Below, piece after piece: positions 41,001 to 56,000 of a DNA stretch of 64,000 bases. Position numbers and translations under genes: made by a program. The number at the start of each line of letters is the position of its first letter. Positions within the stretch are counted from its first letter, which is position 1. The stretch comes from Pararge aegeria (taxonomy: Eukaryota; Arthropoda; Insecta; Lepidoptera; Nymphalidae): assembly GCF_905163445.1 (NCBI RefSeq), contig NC_053202.1, positions 5,456,001-5,520,000 of the forward strand. Reading direction: 5' to 3'. The notes below the pieces were generated by a model. That model saw only the letters and a program-made list of their open reading frames with translations. It did no database searches and was not told the DNA's origin.

Positions 41001-44000
41001 TAATTATTTAATGTACTTAAGTATATAACGTACTTAAGTATATAATGTACTAAAGTATATAATGTACTTAAGTATATAATGTACTTAAGTATATAACGTA
41101 TTTAAGTATATAATGTTCTTAAGTATATAATGTACTTACGTATAAAATGTAAATAAGTAAATAATGTACTCTAGTATATTATGTACTTAAGTATATAATG
41201 TATTTAAGCATGTATTGCACATAAGTAAATAATGTACTTAAGTAAATAATATACTTAGGTATATAATGTATTGAGGTATATAATGTACTAAAGTATATAA
41301 TGTTTTTAAGTATATAATGTATTTAAGTATATAATGTATTTAACTATATAATGTACTTAAGTATATAACGTATTTAAGTATATAACGTACTTAAGTATAT
41401 AATGTATCACTACATAGTATAAAACAAAGTCGCCTTTTCTGTCCCTATATCCCTATGTGCGCTTAAATCTTTAAAACTACGCAACGGATTTTGATGCGGT
41501 TTCAATAGATAGAGTGATTCAAGAGGAAGGTTTATATGTATAATACATGCATCATATACTAAGGCAACATTGCTAATTTTAGAGGTTGCTAACGTGATGT
41601 CGTAAATTAACCTATTTTTATGGGCTTATTTAGCAATTTAGCAAAAACGCTGCCTAAACCCTACGAGTTAGATCAAATTAATGTACTACAGTATTGTACA
41701 CCATAAAAAGGTCTACAAAAATGTCCGCGATGGTATATGTTTATATTTTAGGGATAACCCACATTAACCATTTTTATTGTTTACTTTTTACGTGAAAAAA
41801 TGGCTTATTTACGAAGCTATTTTAAGCAATACGGCATTAATCCTTATCGAATTAAGTAGGTTATCATACATAAGTCTAGCACTGAGTCAATTTTGTTCTG
41901 AAATTATATAGTCATGTCTGGAAGACGTCGTCGTTCGAACATAGGTTGTAGTTCAGTGAATGCTAGAAGAGTACGTTCACAAAGAGATGAAGAATCGTCA
42001 ACAGAACGTGAAGCTCGACTCAGTCAGCTTAGGGATAGATATAGAGCTGAGAGAGAGAGAGAATCTTCAATAGAGAATTAACACAAAGTGAGGGAAGGAT
42101 TAACCTTGAAAACCTTTGTGTTTTGATAGATAATATCCAAGAGTTAGTCAACAAAGTCTATCCTGACATTGATGACATAAGTTACAAGACAATATCTTGG
42201 TTTAAAGAAAGAGCGATTCTGTCATTAACTAATGAACAAGTAGATAAGGTAAATAACTTGATTCTTTCAAAGATTGATGCGCCGACGAAAATATACTACT
42301 CGGTGGATACTGTTCTCGATTTGGAAGAAGCTGTTCATTTTCCTACAGAGTTTCTAAACTCTTTGAACCTGTCTGGACTCCCTCCTCACAAAATGGTGTT
42401 GAAAGTAGGTTGTCCTGTTATTTTATTAAGAAACCTGAATCCACCTAAACTTTGCAATGGCACGCGTTTGCTGATAAAATCACTGAAAACTTTCATAATA
42501 GAGTGCACAATACTCACAGGATGTGGTACCGGAGAAGATGTATTGATTCCCCGAATCCCTCTGATACCATCGGATTTTCCCTTCCAATTTAAACGTTTAC
42601 AGTTTCCGGTAAAGACATCTTTTGCAATGACCATTAATAAATCGCAAGGTCAAACCTTCAACGTTGCAGGCTTAGATTTGAGCGTTGACTGTTTTTCACA
42701 TGGCCAACTGTATGTCGCTCTTTCAAGAGTAACCTCAAGAGAAAACATGTTTGTATTGTCTAATGACAAGAAAGCTGTGAACGTTGTGTATAAAGACATC
42801 CTGTAATATATTAATTGTTGTAAAAATAAAATAAATACCTAGGTAAAAATGTAAAAAGTAAATAAGTAAAAATGTGTAATGTAATAAAAATTGTATGAAT
42901 TTAGATATTCCAAAGATAGCAGGAAATCTTCATAGTAAGTATAGGGAAAGAGGAATTGTTTTACTCCAAATTTAATGCGTGCAGGCCAAGGGCAGTAATG
43001 AATGAATCAAAAATACTGGATCGATTTTAATCATGTTTTCATTGAGTGACATAGGCATATATATTTTATGCGGGTGCAAAGTCGGAGCGGGCCGCTATGT
43101 TTTTATATACAACGTTCATAGTTTTTCTGTAGTGTATTTAATTTAGTATCAGCATTGCACCCGTGCGAAGCCGGGGCGGGTCGCTAGTTTAAGTATATAA
43201 TGAACTTAAGTATATAATATACTTAAGTATATAATGTACTTAAGTATATAATGTACTTAAGTATATAATATACTTAAGTATATAATGTACTTAAGTATAT
43301 AATGTATTTAAGTATATAATGTTCTTAAGTATATAACGTATTTAAGTATATAATGTTCTTAAGTATATAACGTATTTAAGTATATAATGTAAATAAGTAA
43401 ATAATGTACTCTAGTATATTATGTACTTAAGTATATAATGTACTAAAGTATATAATGTATTTAAGTATATAATGAACTTAAGTACATAATGTATTTAACT
43501 ATATAATGTACTTAAGTATATAACGTATTTAAGTATATAATGTACTTAAGTATATAATGTTCTTAAGTATATAATGTAATAAAGTATATAATGTACTTAA
43601 GTATATAATGCACTTAAGTTTATAACGTACTTAAGTATATAATGTTCTTAAGTATATAATGTACTTAAGTAAATAATGTACTAAAGTATATTATGTATTT
43701 AAGTAAATAATGTTCTTAAGTAAATAATGTACTTAAGTATATAATGTACTAAAGTATATAATGTTTTTAAGTAACCAAATACTATATGTTAATAAGTAAT
43801 GTTCTAAAGTATGCAATGTAAATAAGTTAATAATGTGCTTAAGTATATAATGTACTTACGTATATAATGTACTTAATTAAATAATGTACTTAAGTATATA
43901 ATGTAAATAAGTAAATAATGTACTAAAGTATATAATGTAAATAAGTAAATAATGTACTTAAGTAAATAATATACTTAAGCATATAATGTATTTAAGTATA

Positions 44001-47000
44001 TAATGTACTTAAGTAAATAATGTACTGAAGTATATAATGTACTTAAGTAAATAATGTACTAAAGTATATAATGTAAATAAGTAATTAATGTACTTAAGTA
44101 TATATTGTATTTAAGTATATTATGTTCTTAAGTGTATAATGTATTAAAGTAAAAAATCTTCTTAAGTAAATAATATACTTAAGTATATAATGTATTTAAG
44201 TACATAATGTACTAACGTATATAATGTACTTAATTAAATAATGTACTTAAGTATATAATGTAAATAAGTAAATAATGTACAGAAGTATATAATGTAAATA
44301 AATAAATACTGTACTAAAGTATATAATGTAAATAAGTAAATAATGTACTTAAGAATATAATGTATTAAAGTATATTATGTATTTACGTATATAATGTACT
44401 TAAGTATTTAAAGTACTTAAGTAAATAATGTACTTAAGTATATAATGTATTTAAGTAAATAAAGTTCTTAAGTAAATAATATGCTTAAGTATATAATTTA
44501 CTTAAGTAAATAATGTTCTAAAGTATATAATGTAAATAAGTAAATAATGTACTGAAGTATATTATGTACTTAAGTATATTATATACTTTAGTAAATTATG
44601 TATTTAAGTAAATGATGTTCTTAAGTAAATAATATACTTAAGAATATAATGTATTTAAGTATATAATGTATTTAAGTATATAATGTACTTAAGTAAATAA
44701 TGTACTGAAGTATATTATATACTTTAGTATATTTTGTATTTAAGTAAATAATGTTCTTCAGTAAATAATATGCTTAAGTATATAATGTACTTAAGTTTAT
44801 AATGTAATTAAGTATATAATGTACTCACATATATAATGTACGTAAGTAAATAATGTACTTAAGTATATAATGTAAATAAGTAAATAATGTACTGAAGTAT
44901 ATAATGTACTTAAGTATATTATGTATTTAAGCATATAATGTACATAAGTAAATACTGTACTTAAGTATATTATGTACTTAAGATTTAATGTATTTAAGTA
45001 AATAATTTACCTAAGTAAATAATGTAAATGTATTTAAGTACATAATGTACTAACGTATATAATGTACTTAAGTATATAATGTAAATAAGTAAATAATGTA
45101 CTGAAGTATATAATTTACTTAAGTATATTATGTATTTAAGCATATTATGTACATAAATAAAAAATATACTTAAGTATATTATGTACTTAAGTATAAAATG
45201 TATGTAAGTAAATAATGTATTTAAGTAAATAATATACTTCAGTATATAATGTACTAAAGTATTTAATGTGCTAATGTAAATAATTTACCTAAGTAAATAA
45301 TGTAAATGTATTTAAGTACATAATGTACTAACGTATATAATGTACTTAATTAAATAATGTACTTAAGTATATAATGTAAATAAGTAAATAATGTACTGAA
45401 GTATATAATGTACTTAAGTATATAATGTAAATAAATAAATAATGTACTAAAGTATATAATGTAAAAAGTAAATAATGTACTTAAGTATATAATGTACTTA
45501 AGTATATAATGTACTTACGTTTATAATGTACTTAAATAAATAATGTACTTAAGTATATAATGTATTTAAGTATATTATGTGCATAAGTAAATACTGTACT
45601 TAAGTATATTATGTACTTAAGTAAATAATGTATTTAAGTACATAATGTATTAACGTATATAATGTACTTAAGCATATTACGTAAATAAGTAAATAATGTA
45701 CTGAAGTATATAATGTACTTAAGTATATGATGTAAATAAATAAATAATGTACTAAAGTATATAATGTAAATAAGTTAATAATGTACTTAAGAATATAATG
45801 TATTAAAGTATATTATGTATTTACGTATATAATGTACTTAAGTATATAAAGTACTTAAGTAAATAATGTACTTAAGTATATAATGTATTTAAGTAAATAA
45901 AGTTCTTAAGTAAATAATATGCTTAAGTATATAATGTACTTAAGTAAATAATGTTCTAAAGTATATAATGTAAATAAGTAAATAATGTACTGAAGTATAT
46001 TATGTACTTAAGTATATTATATACTTTATTAAATTATGTATTTAAGTAAATAATGTTCTTAAGTAAATAATATACTTAAGTATTTAATGTACTTAAGTAA
46101 ATAATGTACTTAAGTATATAATGTACTAAAGTATAAAATGTTTTTAAGTATACAATGTTAATAAGTAATGTTCTAAAGTATGCACTGTAAATAAGTAAAT
46201 AATGTGCCTAAGTAAATAATATACTTAAGTATATAATGTACTTAAGTAGAAAATGTACTTACGTATATAATATACTTAAGTAAATAATGTACTTAAGTAT
46301 ATAATGTAAATAAGTAAATAATGTATTTAAGTATATAATGTTCTTAAGTATATTATATACTTAAGTATATAATGTATTGAAGTATATAATGTGCTAATGT
46401 AAATAATTTACTTAAGTAAATAGTGTACTTAAGTATATATTGTACTGAAGTATATAATGTACTAAAGTAAATAATGTACTAAAGTATATAATGTACATAA
46501 GTAATTAATGTACTTAAGTATATAATGTATTTAAGTATATTATGTTCTTAAGTGTATATTGTATTTAAGTAAGAAATCTTCTTAAGTAAATAATATACTA
46601 ACGTATATAATGTACTTAAGTATATGATGTAAATAAGTAAATAATGTACTGAAGTATATAATGTACTTAAGTATATAATGTAAATAAATAAATAATGTAC
46701 TAAAGTATATAATGAAAATAAGTAAATAATTTACTTAAGAATATAATGTATTTAAGTATATAATGTACTTAAGTAAACAATGTACTTAAGTATATAAAGT
46801 ACTTAAGTAAATAATGTACTTAAGTATATTATATACTTTAGTATATTATGTATTTAAGTAAATAATGTTCTTAAGTAAATAATATGCTTAAGTATATAAT
46901 GTACTTAAGTATATAATGTACTTAAAAATATAATGTACTTACATATATAATGTACTTAAGTAAATAATGTACTTAAGTATATAATGTAAATAAGTAAATA

Positions 47001-50000
47001 ATGTACTGAAGTATATAATGTACTTAAGTATATTATGTATTTAAGCATATAATGTACATAAGTAAATAATGTACTTAAGTATATTATGTATTTAAGTATA
47101 AAATGTATTTAAGTAAATAATGTATTTAAGTAAATAATATACTTAAGTATATATAATGTACTAAAGTCTATAATGTGCTTATGTAAATAATTTACCTAAG
47201 TAAATAATGTAAATGTATTTAAGTACATAATGTACTAACGTATATAATGTACTTAATTTAATAATGTACTTAAGTATATAATGTAAATAAGTAAATAATG
47301 TACTGAAGTATATAATGTAAATAAGTAAATGATGTACTTAAGAATATAATGTATTTAAGTATATAATGTATTTAAGTATATAATGTACTTAAGTATATAA
47401 TGTACTTAAGTATATAATGTACTTACATATATAATGTACTTAAGTAAATAATGTACTTAGGTATGTAATGTAAATAAGTAAATAATGTACTGAAGTATAT
47501 AATGTACTTAAGTTTATTATGTATTTAAGCATATAATGTACATAAGTAAATAATGTACATGTATTTAAGTATATAATGTACTTAAGTATATAAAGTATTT
47601 AAGTAAATAACGTACATAAGTATATAACGTAATTAAGTATATAATGTTCTTAAGTATATAATGTATTTAACTATAAAATGTACTTAAGTATATAACGTAT
47701 TTAAGTATATAATGTAATAAAGTATATAATTCACTTAAGTATACAATGTTCTTAAGTATATAATGTATTTAAGTATATAATGTATTTAAGTATATAATGT
47801 ACTAAAGTATATAATGTGCTAATGTAAATAATTTACCTAAGTAAATAATGTAAATGTATTTAAGTACATAATGTACTAACGTATATAATGTACTTAATTA
47901 AATAATGTACTTAAGTATATAATGTAAATAAGTTAATAATGTACTGAAGTATATAATGTACTTAAGTATATAATGTAAATAAATAAATAATGTACTAAAG
48001 TATATAATGTAAATAAGTAAATAATGTACTTAAGTATATAATGTAGTTAAGTATATAATATACTTAAGTATATAATGTACTTAAGTATATAAATTATTTA
48101 AGTATATAATATTCTTAAGTATATAACGTATTTAAGTATATAATATTCTTAAGTATATAACGTATTTAAGTATATAATGTAAATAAGTAATTAATGTACT
48201 CTAGTATATTATGTACTTAAGTATATAATGTATTAAAGCATGTATTGTACATAAGTAAATAATGTACTTAAGTATATAATGTTCTAAAGTATATAATGTA
48301 CTTAAGTATATAATGTTCTAAAGTATATAATGTACTTAAGTATATAATGTATTTAAGTATATAATGTACTTAAGTACATAATGTATTTAACTATATAATG
48401 TACTTAAGTATATAATGCACTTAAGTTTATAACGTACTTAAGTATATAATGTTCTTAAGTATATAATGTACTTAAGTAAATAATGTACTAAAGTATATTA
48501 TGTATTTAAGTAAATAATGTACCTAAGTATATAATGTACTAAAGTATATAATGTTTTTAAGTATACAAATACTATATGTTAATAAGTAATGTTCTAAAGT
48601 ATGCAATGTAAATAAGTTAATAATGTGCTTAAGTATATAATGTACTTACGTATATAATGTACTTAATTAAATAATGTACTTAAGTATATAATGTAAATAA
48701 GTAAATAATGTACTAAAGTTTATAATGTAAATAAGTAAATAATGTACTTAAGTAAATAATATACTTAAGCATATAATGTATTTAAGTATATAATGTACTT
48801 AAGTAAATAATGTACTGAAGTATATAATGTACTTAAGTAAATAATGTACTAAAGTATATAATGTAAATAAGTTATTAATGTACTTAAGTATATAATGTAT
48901 TTAAGTATATTATGTACTTAATTGTATAATGTATTTAAGTAAAAAATATTCTTAAGTAAATAATATACTTAAGTATATAATGTAAATAAGTAAATAATGT
49001 ACTGTAGTATATAATGAACTTAAGTATATAATGTAAATAAATAAATAATGTACTTAAGTATATAATGTAAATAAGTAAATAATGTACTTAAGTATATAAT
49101 GTATTTAAGTATAAATTTTTTTAAGTATGTAATGTTAATAAGTTATGTTCTAAAGTATACAATGTTAATAAGTAAATAATAATGTACTTAAGTAAATAAT
49201 GTACTTAAGCATATTATGTAATAATAATAAGAACATTTTATACTTTATTTCATTATATGCTTAAGTATATTATTTACTTACATACATTAATTACATTATA
49301 TACTTAATTGCATTATTTACTTAAGTACATTATTTACTTAAGTACATTATATACTTAAGTTCATTATATACTACAGTACATTATTTACTTATTTACATTA
49401 TATACTTTAGTACATTATTTTCTTATATACATTATATGCTTAAGTATATTATTTACTTACATGCATTAATTACATTATATACTTTAGTACATTATATACT
49501 TAAGTATATTATTAACTTCAATAGAATATTTACTTAAGAACATTATATACTTTAGTATATTATTTACTTCAGAACGTAATTTACTTAAATACATTATATA
49601 CTTAAATACATTATATGCTTAAGTATATTATTTACTTACATACATTATTTACTTAAATACATTATATACTTAAGTGCATTATTTACTTAAGTACATTATT
49701 TATTTTAGTACATTATATACTTAAGTAAATTATTTTCTTAAATACATTGTATGCTTAAGTATATTATTTACTTACATGCATCAATTTCAGTATATACTTT
49801 AGTACATTATATACTTAAGTATATGATTTACTTAAATACATTATATACGAACTTAAATACATTATGACAGCCGACTGGCGCAGTGGGCAACGACCCTGCT
49901 TTCTGAGTCCAAGGCCGTGGGTTTGATTCCCACAGCTGGAAAATGTTTGTGTGATGAGCAATAAGTGTTTTTCAGTGTTTGGAGGTTTATATGTATTTTC

Positions 50001-53000
50001 TTATAGTATTTATGTATATATAATTCATAAAAATATTCATCAGTCATCTTAGTACCCATAACACAAGCTACGCTTACTTTGGGGCTAGGTGGCGATGTGT
50101 GTATTGTCGTAGTATATTTATTATTATTATTATTTATTATACTAAAGTATATAATATACTTAAGTAAATTATTTACTTACATACATTAATTACATTATAT
50201 ACTTTAGTACATTAAATATTTAAGTAAATTTTTTACTTAAATACATTATATACTTAAGAAGATTATATACTTAAATACATTATATGCTTAAGTATATTAT
50301 TTACTTAAGTACATTATTTACTTATTTACATTATATACTTTAGTATAATATTTACTTATTTACATTATATACTTAAGTACACTATTTACTTAAGTAAATT
50401 ATTTACATTAGCACATTATATACTTCAATACATTATATACTTAAGTATTTTATTTACTTAAGAACATAATTTACTTAAATACTTTATATACTTAAGTATA
50501 TTATATACTTAAGAACATTATATACTTAAATACATTATATGCTTAAGTTTATTATTTTCTTAAATACATAATATACTAAAGTATATAACATACTTAAATA
50601 CATTATTTACTTATGTACGTTTTATGCTTAAATACATTATATATACTTAAATACATTATATACTTTGGTACATTATTTATTTATTTTAATTATATACTTC
50701 AGTACATTATATACTTAAATACATTGTATACTTAAGTATATTATTAACTTAAATACAATATACACCTAAGTTCATAATATACTTAAATACATTATTTATT
50801 TATTTACATTATATACTGAAGTACATTATATAGTTTAGTACTTTATTTACTTAAGTACATTATATACTTCAGTACATTATTTACTTAAGTACATTATGTA
50901 CGTTAGTTCATTATATACTTAAATACATTATATACTTAAGTATATTATTTACTTAAGAACATAATTTACTTAAATACATTATTTATTTATTTACATTATA
51001 TACTGAAGTACATTATATAGTTTAGTACTTTATTTACTTAAGTACATTATATACTTCAGTACATTATTTACTTAAGTACATTATGTACGTTAGTACATTA
51101 TTTACTTAAATAAATTATATACTTAAGTATATTATTTACTTAAGAACATAATTTACTTAAATACATGATACACTTAAGTACATAATATACTTCAATACAT
51201 TATATATTTATTTACATTATATACTGAAGTACATTATATAGTTTAGTACATTATTTACTTAAATACATAATATACTTTAGTACATTATTTATTTTTTACC
51301 ATTATATACTTAAGGACATTATATACTTCAGTATATTATTTACTTATTGACATTATATACTTAAGTACATTACATACGTTAGTACATTATATACTTAAAT
51401 ACATTATATACTTAAGTACATTATTTACTTATTTACATTATATACTTTAGTACATTATTTACTTATTTATATGATATACTTAAGTACATTACATACTTTA
51501 GTACAGTACATACTTAAATACATTATATACTTAAGTATATTATTTACTTAAGAAGATTTTTTACTTAAATACATTATACACTTAAGTACATAATATACTT
51601 AAATACATTATATTCTTAAGTACATTAATTACTTATTTAGATTATATACTTTAGTACATTATTTACTAAAGTAAAGTATTTACATTAGCACATTATATAC
51701 TTAAATACATTATACACTAAAGTATATAATATACTTAAGTAAATTATATACTTTAATACATTATATGCTTAAGTATATTATTTACTTAAATACATTATTT
51801 ACTTAAGAACATTATATACTTAAGTTTATTATTAACTTAAGAACATTATTTACTTAAATACATTTTATATACTTTAGTAAATTATAAACATTATATGCTT
51901 AAGTATATTATTTACTTAAGTACATTATATACTTAAATACATTTTATACTTAAATACATTAAATACTGAAGTATATTATTTACTTCAGTACATTATATAC
52001 TAAAGTATATAATATACTTAAGTTAATTATATACTTTAATACATTATATGCTTAATTATATGCTTTTTTAATGACAAGGTTGCTTGGAAGCATCCGGCTC
52101 CGCTTTCAGCTGTCACAAGATAGAAAAATGAATGTTAAAATGCAAAATGTAAATTGTTGATGTTGGAAAAGAGCAACTGCTGAGTTTCTTGCCGGCTTTT
52201 TCTCGATAGAATCTGCCTTCCGAACTAGAATACATGATAGAATCACTACAAACAGACAGACTTGACGTTTCAAAAGTGCTTATATTAGCCCTACTTGAAA
52301 TAAATGAATTTTGAATTTGAATTATATTATTTACTTACATACATTAATTACAATATATACTTTAGTACTTTAAATACTTAAGTATATTATTTACTTAAAT
52401 ACATTATTTACCTAAATACATTAAATACTTAAGTACATTATTTACTTAAGTACATTATATACTTAAGAACATTATTTTCTTAAATACATTATATGCTTAA
52501 GTATATTATTTACTTAAATACATTATTTACTTAAGAACATTATATACTTAAGTATATTATTAACTTAAGAACATTATTTACTTAAATACATTTTATACTA
52601 AAGTATTATATACTTTAGTAAATTATAAACATTATATGCTTAAGTATATTATTTACTTACACATACATTAATTACATTATATACTTTAGTACCTTAAATA
52701 CATTATTTACTTAAATACATTATATGCTTAAGTTCATTATTTACTTAAGTACATTATTTACTTAAGTACATTAAATACTTTAGTACATTAAATACTTAAG
52801 TATATTATTTACTTAAGCACATTTTTTACTTAAATACATCATATACTTAAGTACATTATTTACTTAAGTAAATTATTTACAGTAGCACATTATATACTTA
52901 AATACATTATATGCTTTAGTACATTATATACTCAAGTATATTATTTACTTAAATACATTATTTACTTAAATACATTATATACTTAAGTATATTATTTACT

Positions 53001-56000
53001 TAAGAACATTATTTACTCAAATAAATAATATACTAAAGTATATAATACACTTAAGTACATTATTTACTTATTTACATACTTATTTTCATATCCGGATTCC
53101 GGTTGACCCGGAATATCAGGTACAACTGTACTACATTTTATCTAAATCTGCGGCAATTTATTTAATATATAAGTTTCAAAAAATGTGTTAAATGGAAAAC
53201 CGCTCAACCGATTTTGTGCAAACTTCACATAAACCATCTATTTAATAGTCCGAACAAAGCCTAAACATTTGGTTTGGATAGGTGAACCCGTTCTTGAGTT
53301 ATAAAATTACAACGAAAAGTGGCATTGATTTTTATATATATAGATATAAATGCCTTAATGGCACCAAAGTCGCTAAAAGACTGATATAAAAATGCAACTA
53401 TAACTTATATTATTAATATCGGCATCTGCGATAAGAGAGCCTAAGGTTAGTGGAAAAGCGCTCAGGCCGCGATTGCTAGAGAGTCGCAGGTTCATATCCT
53501 TTCCGTTCCGATTTTTTTTATGAATTTTCAAATTTATTAAATAATAAAAGTTAGTGGTGCTAGCCGGGGACAGAAGTCGTTTCCCCTCGAAAGGGAGACC
53601 GAACCACTAGGCTATTACCGCTTCATCATATCAACCCAATAGCACGGGAGCACGGGTCTCCTGCCACGATGAGAAGGGGTTAAGGCCGTAGTTCACCACG
53701 CTGGCCCAGTGCAGTTTGGTGGACTTCACACACCTTTGAGAAGATTCTGGAGAACTAAAGAAGTGATATTTTAATGGCTTAAAACGCACATAACTTAGAA
53801 AAGTTAGAGGCGCCTGCTGGGATTCGAACTCGCCACCACGAAAGTGAAGTCGAAGTCCTGCCCACTGCGCTATCACCGCTTCTTACCGCCTATTACTCCT
53901 CTACCTCTTAAGAAGGTATATATTCCGAATTTTATATGTTTGTTATATGTTGTTATTTCAGACTGTCCAGTGATATAGAAAATATGTACACGTTCTCACT
54001 GCTCGTCAACTTTATGAACAGCTCGGTCATTATATGCTTCTGCCTATTCTGCGTCGCTGTAAGTTTTTTTAAATTCCACTACTACGTATCCAGATCCTTG
54101 ACTGCAATCTCACCTGTTGAAAAGTTATGATTCAGTCTAAGATGGTAACTGGCTTTACTGTGACTTACAGAATGGGTCGTTACTATATTGGACTTACAGA
54201 CTGTAACACTGTGTGTGTGTGTGTGTGTGTGTGTGACTATGTGGAAAAAATGGAAAAGTTTGTGAGCTAGCAACATTCCGCGGGTGTGAAGTGAGACATA
54301 CGCGGGGGGTTATCACTGTCTTTGGACACAATGCACTGCGTGCAATAATGGCTGAATGAATAGAATAGAATAAATTTTATTGTTTTAACTGTTTACTTTG
54401 TTTTGGTGTTGTAAGTGGGAATAGTTCCAACAGTTTGCCACTTTCTGGCGCGCAATTTCCTTACATATTTAGAGTTTATATTAAAAATTATATACACTTC
54501 AAATTTTAAACTTTAGACACTAACTAAGAAACGTCTCAAAAATATTCGTTAATATTGTAATACGCCTTACTTATTGCCAAATTCTTAACCTATTTTTAAA
54601 AATATTTCCGTCTAATTTTTTTACCATGAGTGGCAAATGGTTAAAATTTTTTATACCACAAGCATAAGTATTTTTCGCAAATACGTAACATTTGTTTTGG
54701 GGAACACTTAACAATATTATTCTTATATTTTCTGACAAAATACTCATTTGAACAAAAATGCATATTTCCAAAACATATAGGCAAGTTACGGTACGATATT
54801 TTTTATTTATAAATACATTTCATCGTATCGTAACTTGTATATAATTGTATATAATTCATAGACATTTTTTTTGTAAGATAAATGTAGGACTCTGTATTTT
54901 CTTAATTCTGTGTTATAGTCAAAGTCAAATATTTCTTTATTCAAATATGCACTTTTGATGCTTTCATTAAATACATAATGTCCATACATCGCTCCATCGC
55001 GATGTGATGGAGCTAGAGCTAAACGGTTATTATCACGTAATGTTTGTGATAATACCTGGACCAACAGCGTCAACACGCTATCCGAGGTTTCCGAGGTAAG
55101 GTATGGCGTTGGACAACGCAAGGATTTATTATTGGAATTGTCAAAAAATAACTAATAATTACTGGCCAAACCCTCCCATACCGGGAGTCGAATCCACATT
55201 AGTAAAGAACATTTACTAAGGATACAGGATACTCCGATGTCGGAGAGAAACGCGCGTAGTACTCTACCTTGCAGAAGATCTGTTTGGTTTTGACCACACA
55301 AAACAGTAATATTGGACAAATTATTAATTACACCGTACATAATTCGGTAAATAGCTAATTAAGGCTTATTTTCATTGTAAACATAACCTTTGTTTTATAA
55401 AATATTTCAGTTTGTTGAAAAATGGAACGAGATTGCCTACAAGATTTTTTTTATAACAGCAATATCTCAAACTTGGATTCTCTGCTGGTACGGACAAAGA
55501 TTAATGGACACAGTAAGTATATTAATATACGCCTATGTCTGTAAGTGAGCGGTGATAGCCCACTGGTAGGAGCTCGACTTCACTTTTGGGGGGCCAAGTT
55601 CGATTTTCAACACGCACCTTTAACTTTACAAAGTATGCTTAGCCCCTTCTCTCTCGCCTGTAGGAGGCGCCATTCGACCTTCCTGGCGCAACGGTGAGTG
55701 CTGTTAGTTTATGTAGAAGGTCCCGGGTTTGATTCCCGGCAGGGACAATTTGGGAATTTATAATTTCTGAATTTTCTCTGGTCTAGTCTAGTGGGAGGCT
55801 TTGGCCGTGGCTAGTTATGTCCCTACCGACAAAGACGCGAAAGCGATTCAGTGTTCCGGTAGATTGTCGCGTGTCGCGTAGAAACCGATTAGGCATACCT
55901 ATGACTACCATACTCCCTAACAGGTTAGCGCGCTACCATCTTAGACTGCATCATCACTTACCAGGTGAGGTTGCAGTCAAGGGCTAACTCGTAGGGGAAT

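Larger units (their letters stand above)
41407..43187 (+). mobile_element. Helitron, internally deleted, 1781 bp
   Basis: Starts TCACTACATAGTATAAAAC, a terminus familiar from lepidopteran Helitrons. Ends in CTAG at 43184-43187, preceded by a GC-rich potential hairpin (cccgtgcgaag ... gggcggg). It sits between host A (41406) and T (43188), as Helitrons do, with no target duplication. Removing it restores an uninterrupted satellite unit. It retains the extreme N-terminus and the C-terminal helicase part of the RepHel protein. Confidence 0.9.
49246..53075 (-). repeat. 17-bp AT-rich satellite, inverted block, about 3.8 kb
   Basis: Units read TACATTATATACTTAAG, the reverse complement of blocks 1-4. 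Contains two SINE-like insertions (49866-50140 and 52062-52319). A segment with gtacattatatagtttagtac at about 50820 recurs at about 51005 and 51230, showing local duplication. Confidence 0.95.
13607..53961 (+). other. Intron 7 of the odorant receptor gene, 40,355 bp, satellite-filled
   Basis: Starts gttt, ends ttatttcag. The split arginine codon and the continuous OR domain on both sides show that it is one intron. The other ten introns are 0.4-2.1 kb. Its content is 17-bp satellite, hexamer satellite, gypsy, LINE, Helitron and SINE copies, described separately. 13607-14726 and 53076-53961 are ordinary AT-rich intron with small repeat fragments. Confidence 0.88.

Noticed and set aside
42386..42634. 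82-codon minus-strand frame
   Set aside because: Opposite-strand shadow of the Pif1 helicase fragment.
14727..53075. CRISPR array or telomere
   Set aside because: No spacer-repeat structure; units are contiguous. The insect telomere repeat TTAGG is absent and the sequence lies inside an intron.
14727..53075. Centromeric satellite
   Set aside because: Lepidopteran chromosomes are holocentric, and the arrays sit inside a gene. No evidence for a centromere function.
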